Assembly: GCA_900312665.1 (NCBI GenBank)
Contig: ONZQ02000011.1
Coordinates: 892,459 to 956,458, forward strand
DNA length: 64,000 bases
Origin: Cephalotrichum gorgonifer
Lineage: Eukaryota > Ascomycota > Sordariomycetes > Microascales > Microascaceae
Direction: 5' to 3'
How positions within the stretch are numbered: position 1 is the first letter of the stretch; each line of letters opens with the position of its first letter. Below the pieces are notes generated by a model, which searched no databases, was not told where the DNA came from, and saw only the letters and a list, made by a program, of their open reading frames with translations. Below are positions 55,940-64,000 of this stretch, piece after piece. The position numbers and the translations under genes were made by a program.

Positions 55940-56322
55940 TGTCGCTGTCTACGGAGTACGAGCGAGGGGGTTAGGGAGGGAGAGCCTGGGCATTTGCAAC
56001 ATTTCGAGCTCGGAGAAAATGGGCAGACGTGGGATCGGACCATAGTTCGAGACCCACATATAGCAAATGCGCCACTGTTGATTGGACCCTGGGTTTAAGA
56101 CGTTCTGGCCACTCAGCGGCCCCGGTCGAGAAAGTGGTTCCTGGGTACGGAGTACGTACCTGCCACCAAGTCCTCACCGCCTGTAACCCCACATGAAATC
56201 CCACCGGCAGAAAAAAGATGTCCATCAGAAAATTTCCAGATAATAATTGCCAGTGAGACAGGGAAAGAAGTACTCGCCGTACCTTCTCTCATACGGACCG
56301 TTTTCACACACATCAGACAACC
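55940..56322. promoter_or_regulatory. Bidirectional promoter, COX15 and UTP14
   Basis: This 383-bp interval contains two of the window's three exact TACGGAGTAC motifs (55950-55959 and 56146-56155), both in the same orientation. An inverted CCAAT (ATTGG) lies near 56082, compatible with HAP-complex control of a respiratory gene. Confidence 0.5.
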
Positions 56323-59224
56323 ATGGCAGGTCGACAAGCCCATGGCCGGGCAATCACCGCCAAGGCCTCGGGCAAGAGCGCAAAGAAGGCAAAGGCCAAG
56401 AAGACAGACGCCGGTCAGCACCGAGCCCGCGCCCTCGACGCCTACACACTAGCTTCCGCAGAGCTCCCCGTCGAGAAGGCGGCCCGCGGCCCGCGCCACC
56501 GTAACCCGGATATCGAAGACGAGGATGGTCCCCGGCCGAAGCACTCGAGGGACTCGGACAACGATGGAGGAGACTCCGAGGAAGAGGGCCCGCGCAGGAA
56601 GAAGGCGAAGGCAGCTCAGCAGTCGAACGAGGACGGATCGGATGTGGAGTACGGGACTGACGGCGAGGGGAACGAGTGGAGGGTCGGGGCAATAGGCGAG
56701 GATGACGACTCTGAAATCGACAGTGACGAGGCGTTTGGGGAGAGCGACCTGGAGGATTTCGACGGCTACGCCTTTAGGGGGAGCAAGTCCAACCAGTCTA
56801 AGAAGGGAGAGGTGGGTCTCGCAGCACCATACGAGAACGCGAAGGTCTCTAACAGTTGTTACAGGAGGATGTCTCGGAAGACGAGGATGACGACGAGTCT
56901 CTAGGCGACGACGCAATCGACCTTGCCACGGCGCTCGACCAGGCAGAAGAAGAATCGGAGGAGGATGCCGAGGAAGGCTCTGATGATGGCTCGGACGACG
57001 AAGACGAGGACGACGAATCTGACTCTACGCCGGAAGAAGAGGATGACGACGACGACGACGAAGATATCCAAGATAAGGATGCGCTCAAAAGCCTCGTGGC
57101 AGACTTTGCGGGGGTCGTAGACGATGACGAGAACAAGTCCAAGAGGCCAAAGATCGACCTCAAGGACCTCGCCCTCACGGGTCTCAACGATGCCAATATG
57201 CGGAAATCCCTCAAGCTCATGACCAAGGAGGAGAAGGAGCTGCGGCCCGGCGCGACCAAGAAGCTGGTCGTGCCCCTCGCCAAGCGCCAGCAGGACCGCG
57301 TGCTGCGAAAGGCCGCCTATGAGAAGACGACGGAGACGCTAGACCGGTGGACGGACACCATCAAGCACAACCGGCGCGCAGAGCACCTCGTGTTCCCCCT
57401 GCCCCAGGATCTTCCCAACGCCGTGCTAAGCAACCCCGACATGCAGCCGCTCAAGTCAACCACGGCAACTTCGGAGCTCGAGAAGACGATGTTCTCCCTT
57501 CTTGAGCAGAGCGGCCTAAGTCTAGAGAAGGAGCCGAAGAAGCCAAAGGGTGTCTCCGAGGAGGAGTTCCAGCAGCTCTCGAAGCAGGCCCAGAAGGAAC
57601 TCATCGCGGAGCGCCGGTTGGAGCGCGAGACGCAGTCCCGCGAGGCGAAGAGGGCGGCGCGCCTGAAGAAGATCAAGAGTAAGGCCTACCACCGCGTGCA
57701 CAGGAAGCAGAAGCAGAAGGAGGAGATGGCTACGAGGGAAGCCATGGAGGCGGCGGGCGAGATCGACTCGGAGGAGGAGAGGGAGGCGCAGGATAGGATC
57801 AGGGCCCTCGAGCGGGTCGGCCAGCGGCACAAGAACAGCAGCTGGGCCAAGGCCGGATCCAAGGTGAAGAGGGCCGTGTGGGACGACGATTACCGGGCGG
57901 GTCTGACGGACATGGCGCGGCGGGACGAGGAGCTGAGGAGGCGGGTCGAGGGCCGGGGCATCGACGACGACTCCGAGGACGAGGAGAGCTCCGAATACGG
58001 GAGCGAGTCCGAGGACGAAAGGGAGAGGCTGAAGCGGCAGCTCGAGAAGGCCGCCGCTCCGGTTGACGACACGCCCCAGAAGGGGCTGATGGGGCTCAAG
58101 TTCATGAAGAGGGAGGAGGAGAGGCGGAAGCTCGCCAATGACGAGCTGGTGAAGCAGATAAAGAAGGACCTAGCCTCAGATGACGATGAAGTCAGTGAGG
58201 AAGAGGAGGGCGAGGTCGGCCGGAGGAAGTTCGGCATGGGACACGCGGACTCGCTCGTCGCTGCCGAGAAGAAGCCCGAGAAGAGGAAGGCGCGCAAGGC
58301 CGAGGCGGACGGCGGGGAGGAGCTGGCGGCCGAGGGGGAGGCTGCCACCGCGGGCGGGGTGACACCTGGGCCCCGGTACATCGTGCAGACCGACTCCATC
58401 GGCGGCGCCTGGTCCAAGGGCGAGGCGCGCCGGAAGTCCAAGAAGAAGAGCGGGCCCTCGACGGCGGAGCCCCTCGACCTCAACGCGTCGATCCTGCTCG
58501 CCGACGTGTCGCAGCCCAAGCCCAACAACAAGTCCAAGTCCAAGCCGGGCCCGAAGGCGAAGGACGCCGAGGCAGGCGCTGTGGAGGAGGAGGTCGTGGA
58601 CTCGGACGAGGGAGAGGACATCCACCTCCCCCTCGCCATCCGCGACCAGGAGCTCATCGCGCGGGCCTTTGCGGGCGACGACGTGGTGGCGCAGTTCGAG
58701 GAGGAGAAGGAGGAGATGGCGGTGGACCAGGGGGACAAGGTCGTCGACAACACGCTGCCCGGTTGGGGGAGCTGGGGCGGGGAGGGCATCGCGAAGGGGA
58801 ACCGGAAAAGGCACCTCACGAAGATTGAGGGCGTGAAGAGGAAGGACAGGCAGGATTCGAAGCTGGAGAGGGTTATTATCAACGAGAAGAAGGTCAAGAA
58901 GGTATGGACCCCCCCGCTTTCCGTTATTGTTTTCTTTTCTTTTTTATCACCTCTTTTACTCTTCCCAGCCTCGCTCCTTTCACCCACATCATGTTCTCCC
59001 TCTTTTCCAGCTACGATACTAACGTGAGGGGAATAAAACAGAACGACAAGTACCTCGCCTCGCACCTCCCGCACCAGTACGAGTCGCAGGCGCAGTACGA
59101 GGGCACGCTCCGGCTCCCCGTCGGCAAGGACTTCGTGACCAAGGAGACGTTCCAGGCGGGGACGAAGCCGAGGGTCATCATCAAACAGGGCATCATCGCG
59201 CCCATGTCGAGGCCTGTTGTGTAG
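56323..59224 (+). CDS. UTP14: U3 snoRNP/SSU processome protein Utp14
   Basis: The model is 902 aa in three exons: 56323-56811, 56865-58901 and 59042-59224. Utp14 activates the helicase Dhr1 in 18S rRNA maturation in the nucleolus. The N-terminus is basic, with long acidic Ser/Asp/Glu stretches up to about residue 260. Conserved UTP14 blocks follow: KLVVPLAKRQQDRVLRKAAY, KIKSKAYHRVHRKQKQKEE, RVGQRHKNSSWAK, GLMGLKFMKREEERRK and LPGWGSWGGEGI. The last exon carries the diagnostic tail YLASHLPHQYESQAQYEGTL with RVIIKQGIIAPM. A long antisense open frame over the 3' half is a composition artefact. Confidence 0.95.
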
Positions 59225-59603
59225 AGGAGAGAAACTTTACTATGTGCGTCTGCTGTGGGCTTATGGGGCTGTGGGCGCTCTATGCGTTGCATTTGGCAAG
59301 GTATTTTGCGCCGGACTTTTAGAGACTCGAGACCGGCCATGCGTACGACTGGGGTTGGGACTGGGACTGGAGAACAAATAACAGTCGCGTTGTGTTATTT
59401 TTTACTAGCGGGATTATCATGAATAGATAAGAACTCTCTCTCCCATCCTTGAGAGAGCGGGAGATAGAGACGAGATGTTGGATACAAAAGATTCTTATTG
59501 TTCTATTTCTGTCACTTATTCTACTACTCTCTTGACCTTTTTGTTCTTCTCACCTTGAGTGCTCTTTTCTGTCAGCCTGCCCCCCCGAAACCGGTCGGTC
59601 AAG
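59225..59603. other. Convergent 3' region
   Basis: The region lies between the UTP14 and lysyl-tRNA synthetase stops. A short inverted pair of CTCTC/GAGAG runs at about 59431-59472 could form a hairpin (ACTCTCTCTC...GAGAGAGCGG). No gene was seen. Confidence 0.45.
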
Positions 59604-62494
59604 CTACTTGCGTGCTAAAAGAAAGGCACAGGTTAGACAAACAGCTTCCTACCCCGATATCCTCTCTTGTTCTAAATCCGGGGGGGGGAGGGGAAGAGCT
59701 CGGAGTCTACTTACGGGCTTCCTCGACTGGGGTGGCCTGGACGCCGGCGACCTCGGCGGCCAGCTTGGGAGCCTCCCTCTTCTGCTCCTCCTTCATGAAG
59801 GGGAAGGCGATGATCTCGCGGATGGAGTACTAGTTTCCGCTTGTTAGTCCGCTGCGTACAGTCGGGAGGCAAAAATAAGGAGAAAGGGAGGGCAGGGTGA
59901 TCATACGTTATCAGTGAGGAACATGGTTAGGCGGTCAACTCCGAGACCCCAGCCACTGTTGTGTTTCGTAAATTCGTTAGTATACCTGGTTTAACTGACG
60001 GCGGACACTGGCGGCCACATGGAAGGTGCCGGAGGGGAAGGGAGGAGCGGAACATCATACCCGGTGGGAGGTAGGCCGTACTATTTCAAACATCAGCATA
60101 TATACTTTAAAACTGGCAAGGGGGGGAACGCGTAGACTCACTTCTAGAGACGTGCAGAAGTTCTCATCGATGAGGGTAGCCTCCTCGTCGCCCATGTCCT
60201 TCTGGCGGGCCTGCTCCTCGAAGCGGAGCCTCTGGTCGAAGGGATCGTTCAACTCGGTGTCTTCTCTCGCGTTAGTCTCTGTCCCGCAGGCCACCCAGAA
60301 GCTGGGAAAAGAAGGCGAATGGGGTTGGCGTCGTAGCGCAACGGGTCAACTTACAGAAGTTGGCAATCTCCTTGGTGGCGACTGTATTATACCAGGACAG
60401 TTAGCGACGGCAACTTTATTTCCGGAAACGAAAGCCTGGAATGGTGTTTTCCAACGTACCGAACACCTCCGCTCGCTCACACAAACCGGGCTCTGTAGAA
60501 AACGGTCAGCAAAACAGCCACCTTCTACTCGAGGATCCCAAGGACTGCTTACGGTCGCGGTGGTACTTGGCCAAGGGAGACATGACCTGGGGGTGTCCCA
60601 TGATGAAAGCTGTCGAACGTCAGTTTTACCGTCTCCGCATCGAGAAGGTGTCGAGTGTTGTAACTTACTGGGCGACTCGCACTGAGACTCGAGATACTCT
60701 CCCACCTGCAAACGAGACCGTTAGAAACCAGACCTCCCTCTAAGCCGCCACTTCCGCAAGACATACCAGGGTGTCAATCATCCTCGTGTTGGTCAGCGGC
60801 GGCGTGCACTCGACGTTCATCTTCTTCAGGACCCCGCGCAGGAAGACATTAGTCTCCTCCGTGTGAAGCTGGTCGTTCGGAGGGAACTTCTCCCCCGTGG
60901 CCTCCTCCAGTCCCGTGATCATGTCGATGCGTCGCCAGGGCGCCTCCCAGTTGATGTTGAACTCGCGGCCATGCTGGTTCGTGAACTTGGTGATGTAGCT
61001 TCCCGTCACCTTCTTGACGAGGCCCGAGAGGAGCTCCTCGGTGCGCTTGGCGACTATGAGACCGACGTCAGTATATATACCCCTGATCTCACCAAGACCA
61101 CCACCACCCGGGGTCTCGCTTTCAACCTACCATCGTGGAAGTCGGCATAGGCCTCGTAGTACTCGACGGTGGTGAACTCGGGGTTGTGCGTCACTATATA
61201 TCCCGTTAGCGTCCTCACCCTAGGAAACACCCCCCAAGAGGGGCTACTGGAGAACCCCGGCTAACTCACGGTCGATGCCCTCATTCCTGAACTGCTTGCC
61301 GATCTCGAACACCTTGTTAATACCGCCGACAACGAGCATCTTCAGGTACAGCTCCGGCGCGATACGCATGTACATCTTCATGTCCAGGTCATTGTGGTGG
61401 GTCTCGAACGGCTTGGCCGTGGCGCCGCCAGCGATGGAGTTGAGCACGGGGGTCTCGACCTCGATAAAGTCTTGGTCCTCGAAGTACCGGCGGATATACG
61501 AGACGATGCTGAGGCAGAGAGAGAGATAGGTTAGTAGAGATCCCAGGGACAGGGGGGACGGTATCTAGGGGAAGGTTAGACTTACCGTGACCTCGTGATG
61601 ATGGAGTTGCGGGTGGAGTCGTTCATGATGAGGTCGAGGTACCGCTTGCGGTGGCGCTCCTCGTGGTTCTTGAAGCCGTAGTGCTCGTCAGGGAGGGCGT
61701 GCAGGCAGGGCGTCAGGAGCACAATCTCCGTCGCGAAGATGGACAGCTCGCCCTCCTCACCCTTGGCGAGCTTACCCTTGGGAGAGGTCCTATAAGTCAA
61801 AAACGAAACCAGTCAGCGCCGCCTCCCCGCCAACCCAAGGGATACCAATTTTGGGAGGGTATTCCGCATACCTCCCGGGGAAACCGACAATCCCGATAAT
61901 ATCACCCCTCCTCAGGTGCTCGTGCTGGGCCTCGAAGGGCACCGAGCCGGTGACCTCCTGCGCCTGGCACATGACCTGGATCTTGACGCCCTCGTTCTTG
62001 ACGTCGTAGAAGAAGAGCTTGGACCCGGCCGACCGCTTCCGGAAGATCCTCGCGCCCACCTGGATGACCCTGTCCCTGGCCGTCTCCCCGCTCTTCAGGT
62101 GGCCGAACTCCTTGGCGAACGCCGCCGTGTCGTACGTCACGTGGAACTTGTGAGGGTACGGCTCGGGCTGCTTGGTCTCCCTGAGCTTGCTGATGGTCCG
62201 GCTGCGGATCTCGAAGTACTGGTTCGGGGTCAGGTCCTTCTCTGCCTGCTCCGCGGACGCGTCGGCGGCGGGCTTCTTCTTAGAGGCCGCGGGGGCGGGC
62301 GCCGCCGCCGCCTTCTTGGCCTTCTCGGCCTCGCGCTGGCGGGCCTTGATGCGCTTCTTCAGCTCCGTCTTGGAGACCCTCTCGCCCGTGACTTCGTCGA
62401 GCTGGAGGTTGGCGAGCTGCTCGGCCGGGGCGGCCGCCTCGGTCGTCGAGGGAGCGGCGGCCGGGGCCACGTTCGGGGGCGTCGCGTCGGCCAT
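59604..62494 (-). CDS. KRS1: Cytosolic lysyl-tRNA synthetase (class II)
   Basis: The model is 627 aa in 14 exons: 62494-61872, 61789-61586, 61508-61270, 61193-61131, 61053-60767, 60705-60669, 60609-60553, 60492-60460, 60381-60355, 60260-60142, 60080-60061, 59955-59907, 59829-59715 and 59614-59604. It charges tRNA-Lys. The Ala/Lys-rich N-terminal helix (TELKKRIKARQREAEKAKKA) is the eukaryote-type tRNA-binding extension. The OB anticodon domain includes VQVGARIFRKRSAGSKLFFY-type strands. Class II motif 2 reads FRNEGIDLTHNPEFTTVE and motif 3 GGWGLGVDRLTMF. One internal exon is 20 nt. The last exon is 11 nt and encodes the end of a PRK tail. Two TGASTCA sites lie upstream. Confidence 0.95.
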
Positions 62495-62770
62495 CGTTTT
62501 CTCGGTCAGTTCACTTAGGTCTTTTGTGGTTTCGAGGTTGCGGGGCTGTTGTTGGAATGTGGTATCGGGAGGTTTGTGGGTGGGGAATATAGGGCCGCTG
62601 GATTGAGATTGGGGCAGAATTGGCGTCGGGCCTTTCGTGTCGTGTGTCTTCGTCTGCTGGTAGCTCTTCAAAACGACGTTGCTTTTCGACTGGCTAACAA
62701 GAATTCCGTGGAGTGGAAATTGACTTCAGTCATTGATGTGCGCGGGGTCGGAGGGGCATTTTTTCCCAAG

Positions 62771-62777
62771 TGACTCA
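62771..62777. promoter_or_regulatory. Gcn4/CPC1-type site TGACTCA upstream of lysyl-tRNA synthetase
   Basis: A perfect site lies about 280 bp upstream of the KRS1 ATG, with a second perfect site 16 bp further away. Aminoacyl-tRNA synthetases are known CPC1 targets in Neurospora; activity here is inferred. Confidence 0.6.
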
Positions 62778-62786
62778 GCGCGGGGT

Positions 62787-62793
62787 TGAGTCA
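62787..62793. promoter_or_regulatory. Second site TGAGTCA upstream of lysyl-tRNA synthetase
   Basis: It is offset 16 bp from the neighbouring TGACTCA, about one and a half helical turns, inside the GC-rich stretch CAGCGCGGGGTTG. Confidence 0.6.
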
Positions 62794-63329
62794 GTTGTAC
62801 TAGGTACCGACTACTTCACAATAACAAGGTGCACTGATAAGTATCTTATACATAGGTTCGTCACCAAAAGTAGTCTGAGGTATGACTGACGACTCTCCCG
62901 TCGCCCTGAGCAGACAAAAACTGCGATGACTCCAAGTCGGTCCCATGGCGATGCGAATGTGCGTTTCCGGCTCTATTCAAGCACCACGGCGGCTGCGTGT
63001 TCCAAGGCCGCCTCTATGTACCCTCTAAAGTCACCGAGGGACATGACCCACCACTTAACCCCCGTCTCAGCTGCATACGAGTATCTGGCATACATCTCAA
63101 GTGACTGACTGTATCCGCCCTCCCCAAACGCCCAGGGTAATGATAGGTATTACCTCTATCGTGCCGCTCCGAAGGAAAAAAAAAGAACAGAAAACAAACA
63201 GGATTGCGGGGATGACCAAAGGCTAAGCATGATGTACCGTACTCGTAAAGAAAAGAAAACCCGACGTCGAGTTGTCTCAGAAGCGGCCGAGCGCAAAAAA
63301 AAAACAACGCTTCTCTTCATCCGCGAGGC

Positions 63330-64000
63330 CTAGCTCTTACTGGGCTCCGGGGTTGCTTCTTTCGAAGGGGGCCTCTCCTGGTACAGCCCCGTCTTCTCGA
63401 TGTAGTCAATCACCGGGTCCGGAATAACTAAGGGAGTTGTTAGCCAGGGCCTCCTCCACACACACACACACACACCGTTGGGTGCAGGGGAGAAAAGATA
63501 GATGGGAAGGGGAAGAGGAGGGAGAGGCGGGGAAGGAATAACGTACGGTAGCGAACACTCATGTCCCGCTTGATATGCAGCCGGATCTGCGTGCTGCTCA
63601 TATTATTCTGGAAGACCTGCTGGATGACGTGGATGTTCTGCCTCCACCGCTGCAGGCTCGAGAGCGCGTGGTGGATGTCAGTGCCGGCCCTCTCGACGAT
63701 GAAGGCGCCGAAGCGGCCGAGGATGTGCTCGAGATCCTCGCTGCTCCAGACGTCGGGCTGGCTCATGGTCTGTATCAGGTCCGCGCCGGCGAGGAGGGCG
63801 ATCCGGGGCTTTAGCCGCGTCTTGCCGTCCGCCGACAGGATGCCTTCCCCAAGCACGCGGTCGAGTTCCTGCTCGAAGTGGTCGAGGACCTTGGCGGTGG
63901 GAATGTAGTCGGGCTGCGTGGGGACCGGTGTTAGAGAAGGGCGCCGCCATCAGGGCTTAGTGTGCGGGGAGGGCGAGGGGATCTAGACGCACGCTGACGG
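63330..64000 (-). CDS. Nicotinamide/nicotinate mononucleotide adenylyltransferase, 3' part
   Basis: The gene is cut by the window end. Exons seen are 63913-63547 and 63427-63330. A few bases of an upstream exon may remain beyond a donor near 63992, but that is uncertain. The visible protein starts PDYIPTAKVLDHFEQELDRV and continues with RIALLAGADLIQTMSQPDVW (GADL substrate loop), LGRFGAFIVERAGTD, then SSTQIRLHIKRDMSVRY, the conserved I-S-S-T-x-I-R motif as M-S-S-T-Q-I-R. It ends PDPVIDYIEKTGLYQ plus a short polar tail. The enzyme makes NAD or deamido-NAD from the mononucleotide and ATP. The last intron (63428-63546) contains a CA dinucleotide run at about 63458-63475. Confidence 0.9.

Larger units (their letters stand above)
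62495..63329. other. KRS1 promoter and 3' flank of the NMNAT gene
   Basis: It contains the two TGASTCA sites and no supported gene. A purine-rich A-run cluster lies at 63170-63305 near the end of the neighbouring gene. Confidence 0.5.

Noticed and set aside
57890..59074. 394-codon open frame antisense to UTP14
   Set aside because: Same composition effect from Glu/Lys/Asp codons. The plus strand encodes conserved UTP14 blocks over the same span.

Overview
The window reads as nuclear DNA of a filamentous ascomycete (Pezizomycotina, most likely a Sordariomycete). The evidence is about 55% GC, short introns of about 50-170 bp with GTRNGT...CTAAC...YAG signals, alpha-aminoadipate lysine synthesis, a QDE-2/Sms-2 type Argonaute, a GH81 glucanase, a GMC oxidoreductase and an ADGF-type adenosine deaminase. 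No rRNA, tRNA, CRISPR array or recognisable transposon was seen. Gene models were built by joining reading frames at splice signals. For every spliced model except the frameshifted VPS25 and the gene cut by the window end, the exon lengths sum to a multiple of three.

Layout. 2.1-9.5 kb: a six-BRCT Rtt107/Brc1 DNA-repair scaffold (+), an ESCRT-II Vps25 gene with an apparent one-base frameshift (-), a small 12-cysteine secreted protein (-), an orphan with a faint retropepsin-like motif (-), and a small orphan with a duplicated 3' end (+). 10-19.5 kb: a C3HC zinc-finger NIPA/Rsm1-like protein (-), an Srp40/NOLC1-like nucleolar protein (+), a membrane protein of unknown function (-) and an ADGF/ADA2-like deaminase (-). 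22.4-29.2 kb: a secreted GMC oxidoreductase (+), an OB-fold-like orphan (+) and a 14-TM DHA2 transporter with a 7-nt exon (-). 32-44.6 kb: Argonaute (-), a DRAP-type deaminase (-) divergent from a DNAJC9-like J protein (+), a 14-exon homocitrate synthase (-) and the telomere protein Stn1 (+). 46-64 kb: GH81 endo-beta-1,3-glucanase (+), vacuolar Ca2+/H+ exchanger (+), heme A synthase COX15 (-) divergent from UTP14 (+), a 14-exon lysyl-tRNA synthetase (-) and the 3' part of an NMN adenylyltransferase (-).

The genes do not form a biosynthetic cluster; most are housekeeping genes in ordinary eukaryotic order. The functional link that can be seen is regulatory. Homocitrate synthase and lysyl-tRNA synthetase each carry a pair of TGASTCA (Gcn4/CPC1-type) sites upstream, as expected for cross-pathway control of amino-acid metabolism. 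The less ordinary signals are a six-copy [E/S/D]-P-[Y/F]-x-[I/L] motif in the Stn1 tail, several microexons (7, 16, 16 and 20 nt), sense-strand C-runs just inside many 5' splice sites, and a recurrent TACGGAGTAC intergenic motif.
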